Shown in pieces: positions 1-12,992 of a DNA stretch of 64,000 nucleotides. The notes under the pieces are model-generated. The model did not search any database and was not told the origin of the DNA. It saw nothing but the letters and a program-made list of their open reading frames with translations. The stretch is taken from positions 9,131,986-9,195,985 of the forward strand of contig NC_033621.1 of assembly GCF_001540865.1 (NCBI RefSeq). The letters are read 5' to 3'. This DNA comes from Ananas comosus (lineage: Eukaryota > Streptophyta > Magnoliopsida > Poales > Bromeliaceae). Made by a program: the position numbers and the translations under genes. The number at the start of each line of letters is the position of its first letter. Positions within the stretch are counted from its first letter, which is position 1.

Positions 1-106
1 ATGATGTTCATACCAACTCATGGCATATGTTCTATATTTCTAAACCTCCAGTTTAGGAAGTAAACAAGTATTATGCAAATATTTCTACTTGACTACACAA
101 GTATAT
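1..106. other. Unassigned left flank
   Basis: AT-rich sequence before the first recognisable LTR boundary. No reading frame, tandem repeat or structural RNA is visible. It is either the target of the family-A element that starts at 107 or older degraded repeat. Confidence 0.4.
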
Positions 107-754
107 TGTAATATACCGAATTTCTAATTTATGAAGTTACGATGTATGTTAGCTTAGAAAGCCATTGGAATCATTCCGGCGAAGTTTGGGAGCATTCGGG
201 TGCTTCGGTGCGTATAGGGCATGAAAACGGAACCCGAAAGGCTATGTTGGACCGTGGACTAAATCTAGCATTAGCGTGGATGAAAAGATGATGAAAACAT
301 ATTCGAAAACATGTTTGAAGAGTCTCGGTTCGATTTGAAATAAATCGGAGGTCAAACGAGCGAAAACGGAGTGAAAACCGACGAAGGCTGAAAATGCTGA
401 AAAATTGGCTAAGTCTGGAACTTTGGTCCTTCGGGGACCGGTCTCTCACTGCCTGGGACCGGTCCCAGAGACTCGAAAATGCCCAGTTCGGGCTGCTGCG
501 AGAAAAGCATTGTGGAGGGGCTTAAGTGCAAAATGACACTTATGAGAGTGTATAGAGAGGATCCTTTCTCTCTTTCTCTCATTTCTCTCACTCTCCCACA
601 CTAAAACCTCTCCCTCTCTCTCTCTAGAAAGAAAGGAAGGAGAAGAAGAGGAGAAAGAAAGGGACGAAGAAGATGAAGGAGAAGAGGCCAAGAATATGGA
701 GCTTCATCTTCATTTTCTTCCTTGAGCCATTGGAGCAAGCTTAGAGAGGTAAGC

Positions 755-759
755 CTTAT
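755..759. repeat. Target-site duplication CTTAT, left copy
   Basis: CTTAT directly precedes the TG of the inner LTR at 760, and the same five bases follow its CA at 3773-3777. Five-base duplications are typical of gypsy integration. Confidence 0.85.
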
Positions 760-3700
760 TGTAAGGTACCGGACTTCTAAAATCATGAAGTTATGGTTTA
801 TGTGAGGTTAGAAAGCCATTCGAATGGTTCCGGTGAAGTTCGGTGAAGTTCGGAGGCATTCGGGCGTTTCGGTGCGCATAGGTGCGGAAACGGGACCCGA
901 AAGGCTATGTTGGGCCGTGAGCTAAATCCGGCGTTAGTGCGGATGAAAAGATGAGGAAAATACGCTTGAGAACATGTTTGGAGAGTCTCGGTTCGATTTG
1001 AGACGAATCGGAGGTCAAACGAGCGAAAACGGACGAAAACGGGCGAAAATGCTGAAAATTTGGCTAAGTCCTTGAGGCTGAGTTCTGGACCTTCGGGGAC
1101 CGGTCTCTCAGCCAAGGACCGGTCTCTCAGGGACCGGTCCCTCACCGCAAGGACCGGTCCCCGAACGCGAAAAACGCCCAGTTTGAGCTGATGCGAGGTT
1201 AGAAGAGTTGGGGGGCTTATTTGGAAATGTTACAATGTGAGAGGGGGTTAAGAGAGGACTCTCTCTCTCTCTTTCTCTCATTCCCTCACTCTCCCTCATG
1301 TTTCTCTCTCTCTCTCTCTCTAAACGAAAGAAAAAGAAGAAGGGGAGAAAGAAGAGAAGAAGAAGAAAAAGAAGAAGAAGAGGAAGGAGAAGAAGGAGAA
1401 GAAGATCAAGAAGGAGATCAACTCCACCTTCTTCTCTCCCTCCTTGCTATTGGAGCATCTTGAGAGGTAAGCCCTTAGCCCTCTCATGGTAAATCCCTAG
1501 ATGTAGGGTTTTGATCTCTAGAAATGGTTTAATTGGATTCCTAGCAAGCTTAATAGATGTTTAATGCTAGAATCTAGAGATTTAAAGGTAGGTTTTTACC
1601 TAATTGGAATCTAGGGTTCCAAAATGGCGTCTTGATATATATGAGGGTTTGATCTCTTTTAACCCTCTGTAAACCTAATTGCTAGGTCTACGAACGCGTT
1701 GGCGAAGACGGTTCGGCAATCCGGCGAGCCGTTACAAAGTTATTAAAGAAACGGCCGTTTAGGCTTTGGGTTCGCCGGGAGGGCCGAGGCGACGTCGTAA
1801 AATCATGGGATTGGATTTGGAGCACCGTAGCAGCAAGGCGAAGACCTTTAACTCTTGAAACAACGAAGCGGAACGCTCTTGGAGAACAACTGTGAGATCG
1901 GGCCCAAACGGGTGCCGAGTGCCGCGGGAGGCCGATTGCAAGTGTCGACAAGCAATCGGAAAGCGTTAAAAGGTGGGTTGTGCTTACCGAAGCAACTAGG
2001 TCGCCTTTATGTCTAAGAAAGACTAAGAATCCATGTTGATGCATATAGATGTAAATGGAGCATGAAAATGATGCATGTTAATGTAAATGTAAATGCCGAG
2101 TAGAAATGCATAATGATAAGATGCAAGTAGCTAAACAATGCATGATAATAATGATATGATGTAAATGCTAAGTAGATGCATATAACAGATTATATATGTA
2201 TGTGAATAAGAATGAAATGCATGTTGATAACTCTAGAATGAGTAGAATGCTTAGTTGGACAACTAGCTTGTGAATAGATCGAGTGGCATCTAACTTAGTG
2301 TTAAAGAACATAGGTCATGAGTAGACCTAGAATCAAATAGATCGAGTGGCATCCAACCTAGTGTTAATAAACATAGGTCGGACATAGTGATGTGGAACCT
2401 AGAGTTTTATAACCTAGGCTGTGGAATAGTAAACCTAGAGTGGCATTGAACCTAGGTTGTTGAGTATAGTGGTAGCAACCACTAGGATGTTTTAGGTCGA
2501 CAGCATAGGGTTGGCTATGGACCCTCGACCTGTGGAAGTGGATTCCGGAATCCCAGGACTTGTGCTATGCTAACCTTGGTATCAAGGCTAGGGCGTGTGC
2601 GACGATTTCGCCGCCGAGGTTGATACCAAGGATGGATTGGGAGGTGAGCGCGCAGAGATCACCGCCCGGGGCTTGAACCATTGACGTGGCGTGTGCGACG
2701 ATTTCGCCGCCGGATGGTTAAGCCAGTTTGTGGATTATGCCGCCAGATCGACTTGAGCCATTGTTGGGTGAGGTGCGATTCGTTCGCCGCCAGATGGCCA
2801 AGTCAAGGGACTTGAACCAGTGTTCGGCGTGTGCGACGACTTCGCCGCCAGCTGGTTAAGTCACAGAGTGCGGCCAGTGCGCGGACTATCCGCGGATGAT
2901 TGACTCGAGGCCGAGTCGGGTGGTTAGCTTGATTAGGTTAATAGAAACCTTATAAGCTAGTGATAATGGTAAGAGCTAAGGTAATAGAGACCTTAGAGGC
3001 AATGTGAACTTGAGTTGTGAACTAAGGTAGTAGAACCTTAGAGGCTAAATGACATGAGCTAAAGTTAGTAGCGCTGAATGTAGAATCAATTGATCTACTG
3101 AATGGTTGCATATTGTATAGAACTGCATAATATTCATATCGCACGTTGCGAGGCATGTTATTTGTTAGTTGCTTAATAACTGATGATATATATATCTATG
3201 GATGTTTTTGGACTAACATGATTGCAGTGCCTCCTTGGACCTTTTGGTCGAGCTTTTCCCTTGGGTGGCCGTACCCACTGGGAACCATGGAGTTGGTTCT
3301 CACCCCACGTTATTTTGGGGTTTTACAGGTTCGCACGTGAGCGGCGCTGCGGCGCAAGGAAAGGGCGTAGATCCATAGATAGCGCCCTACCCAGAGACCA
3401 GAGCTAGCAATACCCCGTCGACATAGCTTAGGGGACTAGAGGGAAATGAAAAGAACACTATGTATCAAACTGTAATAAGTAAATGATGTAATAACTTAGA
3501 TTGTATTTGAAGGAATCAAATGAGAACTGTGATGTAAAAATGTATGAATGTGAATGTTTGTAATAACATAGGATGTGTTATGTTGTTGATACCTTCCTTA
3601 TGCAATCTGTTTGTTAAGTACTGTTCCTGGTTGGAACCTTTGTATTGTATTGATTGCGATGCCTTGAACGTACAGGGGAGACTCCGTCCGCAGTACGGGG

Positions 3701-3772
3701 GAAACCCGGTCCGTTCGGCGCTGTCGGCGCCGCGACCTCGGCCAAATAGGCGGGTGGTCGCGGGTCGTGACA
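760..3772 (+). mobile_element. Solo LTR, family A (3.0 kb), nested in the LTR of the outer family-A element
   Basis: The sequence runs TGTAAGGTACC...GGGTCGTGACA and is flanked by CTTAT on both sides. Its first 700 bases repeat 107-754 of the host LTR, which looks like a tandem duplication until the target duplication is seen. No internal region is present, so the copy was reduced by LTR-LTR recombination. Visible parts: ACCGGT palindromes (1098-1160), a CT tract (1258-1320), a GA-rich stretch, a donor-like GAG|GTAAGC at 1467, a long AT-rich middle, and the hairpin (3281-3300) with acceptor TTTTACAG ending at 3328. Confidence 0.9.
3280..3328 (+). promoter_or_regulatory. Conserved LTR hairpin plus splice-acceptor-like site (family A)
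   Basis: CCCACTGG leads into a stem GAACCA...TGGTTC with a 6-base loop, then a T-rich stretch ending TTTTACAG. Families B, C and D have the same arrangement; their stem reads GAACT(AT)...(AT)AGTTC, so one C-G pair is replaced by T-A. The function is inferred, not known. Confidence 0.5.
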
Positions 3773-6514
3773 CTTATGCTCTCTAATGATAGAACCTTAT
3801 AGATGGGTTTTTGATCCCTAGAATTGGATTTAGAGGAACCCTAGCATGCTATCTAGGTGGATTTCCCCCATTTCATAGATCGATTTGGTGGGTTTGGCTA
3901 CGGTTAACACCTAGGGCTCCAAATTGGGACTTTGCTTAGTAATGAGGTTTGATCTAAATTGACCCTATACAAACCTAATTGGGGGTATAACGAACGCGTT
4001 GGTGCACTCGGTTCGTTGATACGAAGAGTCTACGCGAAGTTATTAACGAAAACGTTATTTTTCGTACAGATAGCCGCAGCACGCGGAATAAACGTCTAAA
4101 AATCACGAAAACGGGTCCGGAGCATCTTGGCATCAAGATAAGTATAGAGCAATTCCTAGATTTCAGATTGGTGGCCGTTCGGGTGGTCGCGCAAGAGTTC
4201 GGGCCAAACCAGACAACGAGTGCCGCGGGAGGCCGTTTGCAAGTGTCGACAAGCAATCGGAACGCGTTAAGAGGTGGGTAGTGTTTACCGAAACGACTAG
4301 GTCGCCTCTATGTCTAAGAATAGTGTGGTTTCATATTGATGCATGCTAATGACATAAAGTAGAAATGCTAATGAGAATGCATGTTACATGTTATAGAAAT
4401 GCTAAGTGAACGCATATGATTTGATATAGAAATACTAAATGGAATGCATGTTGACCTAATGAAAGAATGCTAAGTAAATGCATGAGTTGATGTTAATTTA
4501 CATGAGCTAGATGTCAAATGAATGCATAGAGTATATGCTAGTCAAGAATGCATAAGTTAAATACTAGAAAAATGCGTATTGACATAATGTAAGAATGTTA
4601 AGAAAATGCATGTTGGCATGTTATACAAATGCTAAATGAAGCATGAGTTAAATGCATGTATAAGATGTATGTTAAGTAAACACATGAACTAAGTGCATGA
4701 TTGAGATGCTAATGATGAATGCATAAGACATATGCTTAGATATGAATGTGAATTAAGATTAATGAACTCTAAGTAGAGTAAAGAACTTGACATTGTAAAG
4801 TAAGAACATCGAGTGGCATGCCAATTGAGAATCCTAAGTATAAATAACTAGGATGATGAGTGGCAATGAAACCTAGTGTCATTGAACATAGGTTAAGAAT
4901 TGAACCTAGCGTCAAGGACATAGGTTGAACAAGAGTGATAATGAACCTAGTGTTAATGAACATAGGTTAACGAGAAAGGCATTAAACCTAATGTTAGAGA
5001 ACATAGGTTGTGAAATAAAAGTAAAGAACCTAGAGTCAAGTCAACCTAGGTAGAAAAGAATAATGGACCTAGTGTTAACAACCTAGACTATGAGTATGAA
5101 AGCAACAAACCTAAAGTATTAACTTAGGTTGAGTAAAGGCTTGGACCTAAATAGGTCAATTCCATAGGGTTAAGACCAATCCTTGAGTAATGAGAAATGG
5201 ATTCCAGAATCTCTAAGAATGAAGGCTGCTAGTGCAGCGGATAAGGCTTGTGACCGAGCGCAAGTGAATCGAGACTGTGGGTATGTTGGCTCTCCTCACC
5301 CGATAGTGATTCAACGGGTATGTTGGTTCTCCTCGCCCGGTAAAAGAGATGGCTAATGAGAATTTTAACTGTGGGTATGTTGGTTCTCCTCGCCCGACAG
5401 TGATTCAATGGGTATGTTGGTTCTCCTCGCGAGGTATGCCATGAGCTAGAGCTCGAGAGACTTGTGGTCCAGGGTTCAATGGCATTCCTCACCCCATGGC
5501 AGACCTACAGTCGAGAGGATTTAAGGCTGAGGTGCATGTGATAGTTCCTTCACCTCGAGCCTGATTGAGCGCGGACTATCCGCGATTGATTGACTCAAGA
5601 CCGAGTCGAGTGGTATAAGTAGGCTAAGGTAAAGTAACCTTAGGAAAGGATGAAAAATGAGCTTAATATGGGTAAGGTGTGAGTACCCTTAGTAAAGAGT
5701 AAAGATCAGCTAATGAGTAAAGAATGATTATGCTAGGGAATAGCAATCAATAAAGCATGGCTAAGAACTAAGAATAGCTAATAAGTGACGAATGATTAGC
5801 AATAAAGATTGGCTAAGAGTAAAGAATGGTTAAGAATAAAGAGTAGAATCGATAAATCTACTTTCATGAGTTGTATGATTTACATATTGCATATTCGTGA
5901 GGCATGTTATCTGTTAGTTGCATAATTACATGATGATATATATGTCTGTAGATGTTTTTGGACTAACATGATTGCAGTGCCTCCTTGGACCTATTGGTCG
6001 AGCTTTTTCCTTAGGTGGCCGTACCCACTGGGAACCATGTAGTTGGTTCTCATCCCACGTTGTTTTGGGGTGTTACAGGTTCGCATGTGAGCGGCGCGGC
6101 GGCGCGAGGCAAGGGCGTAGCTCCCTAGTTAGCGCCCTACCACCGAGACCAGATAGCAGTATCCCGAGTCGGCTACTTAGGGTTATAAAAATGAAAAGAA
6201 CCAAAAATGTAATAATTGTAAGAACTTGATTGTATTTGGATGTATGAATCAAAGAATGTATAATATAATGTAAAATGTAATATGTGAGATGAATGCTTGT
6301 AATAGCAAGTAGATTTATGTTTTTGATACTTCCTTATGCAATCTTTGGTTGAAATGTGTTCCTGGTTGGAACTTCGTATATTGTATTGATTGCGACGCCT
6401 TGAACGTACAGGGGAGACTCTGTCCGCTATACAAGAAAAACCCTGTCCGTTCGGCGGTCTGTTGGTGTGCCCGAAACCGACCAAAGATGCGGGCTCGGGG
6501 CGTGACAGATAAGA

Positions 6515-6526
6515 TGGTATCAGAGC
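6515..6526 (+). other. Primer binding site (initiator Met tRNA)
   Basis: TGGTATCAGAGC is the classic complement of the plant initiator-Met tRNA 3' end, used to prime minus-strand cDNA by most plant LTR retrotransposons. It lies seven bases after the CA end of the LTR at 6507, which fixes orientation and LTR end. Confidence 0.9.
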
Positions 6527-6749
6527 ATAAAGTAGAGAATGGGAAAGTGGTTTAGATAAACCTAGGAGACCCTAGGATAGTGAACTATAGGAGATTAAGA
6601 CTCGTGAGAGATGAGAACATGTGACTTGGCGAAAGACGAGTTGATTGGGTTATGTTGTAAACTTCTAAAAAGGAGATTTGAGGTAGATCCAAGGTGTGGT
6701 TTATTCTCAACCGAGGGTGTTCATGTTGGACGCGTACAACATGAAACCG
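6527..6749 (+). mobile_element. Untranslated leader of the plus-strand family-A element
   Basis: About 220 bases follow the primer site, with no significant reading frame. They stop at a single N (6750), after which the sequence is suddenly the 3' part of a family-C LTR. Gag of this element should follow; its C-terminal part reappears at 30563. Confidence 0.55.
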
Positions 6750-6750
6750 N

Positions 6751-7281
6751 GTACATCTTGAGCCTAGTGGTGTAATTCGCCGAGGCTGGCGGCTTACCCA
6801 CTGGGAACTATTGTTAATAGTTCTCACGCCCTTTTGGTGGTTGTTTTTACAGAGCCTGTTACAGGAGAGGCTAGGGATCGTGGCAAGGGAGTCGCGCCTA
6901 GCTAGGGACTACTAGGAGCGTGCTAGTCGATCACCTTGCTACTCGGGCTACGGCCGAGGGTGATGTCCATATATATATATAGAGAGACCACCTTTGTATC
7001 TATTCTTTTTGTACACCCGTGATGTATATTTACTTTCGGGGTTGAGATTATAGTAGTGTTACTTCTCCTTTTTGCTGAGATCATGGTTTGTATACACTTT
7101 GTATTTTGACTTGGATTGGATACTCGTTGTATATCGACTTGTACTTTGCTCTGATATCAGGATAGGACTCTCTTGTTTTACTTCCTATCGACTTGCTTCT
7201 CGTAGACGCCTTATATACTGCAGGTGTATGGCGGGTCTGTGCACGTGCCGGATATGCTTCCGCTGGTACCCGGGCGTGACA
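6751..7281 (+). mobile_element. 3' end of a family-C LTR (partial, joined through an N)
   Basis: Closely matches the last 515 or so bases of the complete family-C copy at 23658-27185, including the hairpin GAACTAT...ATAGTTC (6805-6823), acceptor TTTTTACAG (ends 6852) and the end GGGCGTGACA at 7281. The 5' part is missing at the N, so this is probably a collapsed insertion. It lies against the left edge of element B with only AGG (7282-7284) between. Confidence 0.75.
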
Positions 7282-7284
7282 AGG

Positions 7285-7818
7285 TGTCACGCCCCAATCC
7301 CCGCCAATTTGGTCGGGTTCGGGTCACGTCAACAGACGCCGAACGGACAGAGCCTCCCCTGTCCGCCCAAGGCTCTAACAACCTGTATAAATAAGCAATC
7401 AACAAGAGATTTGCATATATAATACAAGGCTTGCACGAGGGCAAGCAACAACGGAAGCGAGAGCTCTAAGCTAAATATACAACATACATGATATTTGATT
7501 AGATTTAAACCAAATACAAGTGATTAAAACGATTACATTCCATTCATCCATCATATCTTTTTACATTTAGTCATCCACCGAGTACATGATTGTTTACCAC
7601 TTTACATCTCTAAATCAACAAAAGAAGTTGATACATGCATACCAAAAAAGGAATGACTACAAAATGTATAAGATCCCGGTGGCCGCTATCTACGGCGCTA
7701 AACCCTTGCCACGGTCCTCCGCCGCCCCACTCGTGCTAGGACCTGTAGGGTTAGTGGTGTGAGAACTACAACAAAGTCCCCAGTGGGTCGGCATCCGACA
7801 TCGCCGACTTACCCACTA
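7285..7818 (-). mobile_element. 3' LTR of element B, distal segment
   Basis: Matches the corresponding end of the 5' LTR (28118-28650): the same TGTCACGCCCC end and the hairpin-bearing GC-rich stretch, up to CCCACTA. Element A' then interrupts it; the LTR resumes at 17421 with CACTAGG. Confidence 0.85.
7814..7818. repeat. Target-site duplication CACTA, left copy of element A'
   Basis: CACTA precedes TGTCAAGCC at 7819 and recurs directly after TATAACA at 17421-17425. The intact B LTR at 28643-28650 has one uninterrupted CACTAGG, which confirms the insertion point. Confidence 0.92.
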
Positions 7819-10800
7819 TGTCAAGCCCCGCGACCAACCGCCAATTTGGACCGGGTCGCGGCGCCGACGACAGACCGCCGAACGGACCGGGGTTTCCCCT
7901 GTACGCGGACAGAGTCTCCCCTGTACGTTCTAGGCATCGCAATCCAAACAATCAACGAGGGTTCCAACTAGGAACGGATATCAATCCAGATTGCAAGGGA
8001 AGTATCAAATACATAAACTACTTGCTATTACAAGCATTCATTTAGCACATCTCAACTACAGTTTACATTTTTACATCATTTATCTTACAAGTTTGATACA
8101 TTTTGTTTCCTTGCCTTCTGATCCCCCAAGCTAGACTGCTTCAGGGTACTGCTACCTCGGTCTCTGTGGTGGGGCGCTATCTACTGAGCTACGCCCTCGC
8201 CTCGCGCTGCCGCGCTGCACATACAACCTGAAAACACCCCAAAGCCACGTGGGGTGAGAACCAACTCCATGGTTCCCAGTGGGTACGGCCACCCAAGAGA
8301 AAAGCTCGACCGATAGGTCCGAGGAGGCACTGCAACATGTTAGTTCAACAATATACAACAGATATATATATTCAATTGAAATACATGCCATGCCTCACAA
8401 TATGCGATATGAAAATCATGCAACAACTAGTAGATCATTTGCATTCTACTTTTACTTAGCTATTCTTAGCTCATATCTTTACACTAAGGTTTCTATTACC
8501 TTGGAATCTCAACTCGGTCCACTGGCTCCTAAGGTCTCTATTACCTTAGCTCAAGTCTCTATCTCTAGCTCATAGAGGTTCCTCTACCCTATCGAAGCTA
8601 ACCACCCGACTCGGCTTCGAGTCAATCATTCGCGGATAGCCCGCGCACCGGCTGCTCATCAGCCTACCGCCCTCTCTGTCTCAACCCCCTAGCGGTGAAG
8701 TCGTCGCACACGCTAAGCTCGGCTCAAGTCGCACGACTTGACCATCTGGTGGCGATCGCGCTGCACTTACCCAGCGTGAGCTCGAGACATGACACCCCGT
8801 CTGGCGGCGAACGGATCGCACCACACCCAACAACGGTACATGTCAGACTCAGTCACCTGGAGGCACCCGCATCGTACTTACCCAGCATGGATTCAGTCTG
8901 CTCTGGCGGTCTGATCCTCAATCGGCTTAACTATCCTGGCGGCGAAATCGTCGCACAAACGCCACGGCAATGGTTCAAGCCCCGGGCGGTGATCTCCATG
9001 TGATCGCCCCCAATCCTCCCTCGGTACCAAGCTCGGCGGCGAAATCGTCGCACAAACGCCCTAGCTTCTACTAAGGTCATTACAAGTCATAGGATTCCGG
9101 AATCCACTTACCGCAGGTCGAGGGTCCATAGCCAACCCTATACTTTCGACCAAGCTCATCCTAGTGGCTATACCACTATACTCAGCAACCTAGGTTCCAA
9201 CACTCTAGGTTCTATGTCCAAGTCACTTAACCTAGTTACACTTGCTAGGTTCCTGTCATCTTTGCCTAGATGTCCACTTCTAGATTTACTAGTTCGACCT
9301 AGATTACTAACACTAGGTTCGATGCCACACACCTAGATTGTTCGACTCTAGGTTTACTAACACTATGTTCTTTAACATTAGGTTAGATGCCACTCGATCT
9401 ATCTGACAACCTAATTGTCCAATCATCTCAGCTTACACTAGAGTTATTATCTAGTTCATATGCATATACTCCTAGCACGTTCCCTAATGCCGATTATGCA
9501 TTCTTTACTTTAGCTAACATTATCCACACGTCATGTCTATCATGCTTACTACTTAGCATTTTAAAGTCTCATTCATCATACTTTCTACTTAGCCTTATAC
9601 TCTATGCATTATCATTCATCATGCATTTCTTGTTCTGGTCTACATGCACATGCATCAACATGGAGATACATTGCCAAGACATAAAGGGCGACCTAGTCGC
9701 TTCGGTAAGCACAACCCACCTTAGATAGCTTTTCGATTGCTTGTCGTCACTTGCAATCGGCCTCCCGCGGCACTCGGCACCCGTTTGGGCCCGATCTCAA
9801 AGTTGCCCTCCAAGAACGCGCCGCTCTGTCGCTTCAAGTGCTAGCGATCTTCACCTTACCGCTACGGTGCTCGGGACCCGACTTCACGATTTATGGACGT
9901 CGCCTCGGCTCTCCAGGCGGAAACGAAGCTACGAGCGCCCGTTTCTTCAATATCCTCGCAACGGCTTGTCGGATTGCCGAACCGACTTCGCCAACGTGTT
10001 TCGTTACCTACCAATTAGGTTTACGAAGGGTCAAATGAGATCAAACTCATCTATTTACAAAAACCCCATTTTGGATGCCCTAGAATGCCCATACCATCAA
10101 ACCCACCAAATCGAGCTATGAAATGGGAAAAAATCCATCTTAATAACATGCTAGGGGGGGTCCAATAATACCATTTCTAGGGTTTAAAACCCACTCCCAA
10201 GAAAACTACCATGAGAAGCCATGAAACTTACCTCTCAAGGGTGCTCCAAGATGAAGAAGAAGATGAAGATGAAGATGAGGAAGAGGATCTCCTCCTTGGT
10301 CCTCTCTTTCTTCTCCTTTCCTTTCTCTTTTTCTTCTTCCCTTCTCTTTTCTCTTTTCTTTCTTTCCTTTCTTTTCCCATTCGCACGATCAGAGGGAGAG
10401 AGAGAGAGTGGCTGAGGGAGTGAGAGAGAGAGGAAAAGATCTCTCTCTAATACCCTCTCTCATTTTATAACAATATCCCCAAAGGCCCCTCCACTTTTCA
10501 CCTCTTACACAGCCTTCACTGGGCATTCTGCGCGCTGAGGGACCGGTCTCCTCGACCTGGGACCGGTCCCAGGGGCCTCCCCCCGCGGGCACGCGTTCGG
10601 GAACCGGTCCCTCCCTGAGAGACCGGTCCTCGGGAGACCGGTTCCCCTCAGAGAGACCGGTTCCCGAGAGCTAAACTTTCGGGACTTAGCCGATTTTCGG
10701 CTCTTCTCACTGGTGTCGCAGGCTGGGACCGGTCCCTCCTCTGCCAGGGACCGGTTGCATCAGCAACTCCCGCAGCCTTCAGCTGATGGGACCGGTCTCT

Positions 10801-10995
10801 CACTTCCAGAGACCGGTCCCCGAGAGCAACTTCAGCCCAAAAATGCAAATTGTATTATTTGCTCTCGCGGACTCCATTCTAATGCACTTCTCGGATTTTG
10901 TGCATCCTAAGCTATTCCAAAGCTTATCAACTCGACCCTTGGTCGATTCTGGACGAAGCACGACTCTCGGATTTGGAGAATTCCAGGGTATAACA
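7819..10995 (-). mobile_element. 3' LTR of A' (family A, 3.18 kb)
   Basis: Reverse complement of the same family as 760-3772. Read on the minus strand it runs TGTTATACCC...GGCTTGACA. It has a dense ACCGGT array (about 10540-10830), a TATA-like TTATAAAA (about 10465-10475), CT/GA-rich tracts (10245-10450), a donor-like AGAG|GTAAGTTTC (about 10222-10234), and the hairpin near its 3' end (about 8260-8285). Confidence 0.85.
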
Positions 10996-11012
10996 TTCTC
11001 CTCCTCTTAAAA
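10996..11012 (-). other. Polypurine tract of A'
   Basis: On the minus strand this reads TTTTAAGAGGAGGAGAA immediately before the LTR start TGTTATACC. It primes plus-strand DNA synthesis and fixes the 3' LTR boundary. Confidence 0.75.
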
Positions 11013-12992
11013 GAGTTTCGTCCGCGAAACTTACTCATTTCCAACCCCCTTCTTATTCCTCGATCCACCTCTCGAGTACTCAAGGGTTCCAATGCACTTT
11101 GCACTTCGGAGTGGCCTTTATTCTCATCGAACTCATTTAAAGGCCAACTACGAAGAATGTGAGACCACGTTTACTCACATTTTCCTTTTGCAACATCAAA
11201 AGTGCATTACCACTTTACAACCTCGAGGGTAGTGTGGGTCAATACTCATGACCCCACACACTAACATCACTAGCTACTCGGCTAGAGAAGGACCTACTCC
11301 TTCGTCTCTGCGGTGTGGACTTAGCAAGTTCGCTTCAACTCGATGAACGATCCACCACCACAACTTTATGTGCACGGGTAGACTCTCTCGATTTACTCAC
11401 ATACTCACCAGGTGGCACTGCACCATTTTGGCCATTTGGGAGCCTAATACCACCTTATTATCCTATCAGTACCATCTTTTTCTCATCTATCAACTTGGGG
11501 AACACACTCCGATCTGATCAAAGGCATTGTCCAAAAGCAATATCGCCGGTGCATTTCCCAATCGCAAGTGCCCCAAATCAATCGAGCCCTTTCTTAATCT
11601 TGAGACGGCATACTCTCGCACATCCCAGACCTCAATCCTCTTGGGAGCATCATCCTCAATTCCCATTCCCACGTGGCTGTCCATTATCCAAGTGTCTCGT
11701 AGAGACCACTTTACTTTCTCTTTGTCCTTTGACATTTTAGGCCACGTTCATCACCACGCGAACCCTCTGTTCGCGGATCTAAGTCCAACTCACTGATGGA
11801 GTTTCCGGCTATACCGACCATCGGTTTCCTCAAGTGGACTAAGGCCACCAATCCTACGTAGGTCAATCGCCTAACTCATCTCAACGACGCCTAGCGTCTC
11901 TCGCTCGCGAGCGTAAACCTACTCAGCATCGGGCGACATTCTCGTTGGAGAATTCGCACGCACTCCAAACAGGAGTATCCAAGTCCTCAAACTCCGTCAA
12001 GTCCTCAGGTTGGGTCACCGCACACTCGGCGTACTATCGATCTCACAATCCAACACGTGGCACTCCACGCACTCGGGTCTAAGCTCAGACTACCGTCCTG
12101 ACCAAACTCTCCGCCCTATCTATAGGTATCAGGACGCTGTCTCTCACAGCTGACTGCGCCTGCCCAATGGGCCCAGGCTCCACAGTCCACAAATGGTCCA
12201 GGCACGGGTCGTCCCCAAGCACTACCCGCCAACGTCGTCCTACACGACATGCTCTACAGAGCTACACACTCTATCGGCTCCTAGGCACCTAGTGCGAGCC
12301 ACTAGCCCTACGAGTGGTCCATGGCCCGCTTCACACTTAGCCCTGCTAAAGTGCTACTGCCAATTCACTCGACCGACTGAATCGAAACCGCACCCTACGA
12401 GTATTTATACTTGAGCGCTCTATGCCTCTATGGCATCTCACACGAAGTCTAGCATCAGGCAATTTAGCCTATGCACACCGGCCACACGAGCAACAACTCG
12501 TCCTCCTCAACTTGAGGTACTACTGGGCCCACAGGCCAAGTTTGGCGCTATTCAACCAATTTCGCAACAGGGGTTCATCCCCACTGTTCCATCTATCGAA
12601 TTCGCATCCGAACTACTCTTGGAACATTCGGGTGTCCCCAAATGTCAAGGCTCACTCTCGCAATTTTTAACCCATTGCTTCGAGAGTTCTCTCACAATTT
12701 CGATTTCCACTACGAACCTCGTTTCCTGTTCAAAATCACCACTAGCCATTTACTAGTACCACTTGGCTCTCTACCTGCTCTAGCATGCGCTACACTCCTA
12801 TCCTGCAAGCATGCTCGGGTGCCTACCTACCCGACCACTTGGTCCCTACCATGCGATGTAATAATAGTAGCAACTGACCAACGATGAATGCATGCTATGC
12901 AACAACTTGAGATCATGCAAAAGTATGCTTGCTCGATTAACTCATACCTGCCAAGACGTCATCAGCACGGCAGGCCCCGTAACTCGGGTCGT
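11013..12992 (-). mobile_element. Non-coding internal region of A'
   Basis: About 2 kb between the gag fragment and the polypurine tract, where pol would normally lie. Short open frames on both strands show no reverse transcriptase, RNase H or integrase motif. Parts match the plus-strand internal pieces at 30720-31172 and 33657-33784, so this is a family component and not random filler. Confidence 0.6.

Larger units (their letters stand above)
107..6507 (+). mobile_element. 5' LTR of plus-strand family-A retrotransposon, interrupted by a solo LTR
   Basis: The LTR starts TGTAATATACCG at 107 and ends GGGGCGTGACA at 6507, seven bases before a primer binding site. It is split by another family-A LTR (760-3772); without that insert and one duplicated CTTAT it is about 3.4 kb. 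The start comes from the TG end and similarity to the A-like LTR start at 59604; the end comes from the CA end and the primer site. It holds ACCGGT palindromes (430-470), a CT-rich tract (about 560-635), a donor-like AGAG|GTAAGC at 749 and, in its 3' part, the hairpin and acceptor shared with other families. The 3' LTR is not seen in the window. The 5-bp target duplication is unpaired. Confidence 0.75.

Noticed and set aside
1..1480. Tandem duplication of about 650 bp at 107-757 and 760-1475
   Set aside because: Explained by a solo LTR inserted in an LTR of the same family; CTTAT flanks the insert at 755-759 and 3773-3777.
1221..1492. Arg/Lys- and Glu-rich frames at 1221-1492
   Set aside because: Products of (CT)n and GAA-rich tracts in an LTR leader, in two overlapping frames.
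10211..10423. Plus-strand frames with Asp/Glu runs (and the copy at 16637-16849)
   Set aside because: They are reverse-strand readings of the CT/GA-rich start region of the family-A LTR; low complexity, no independent support.
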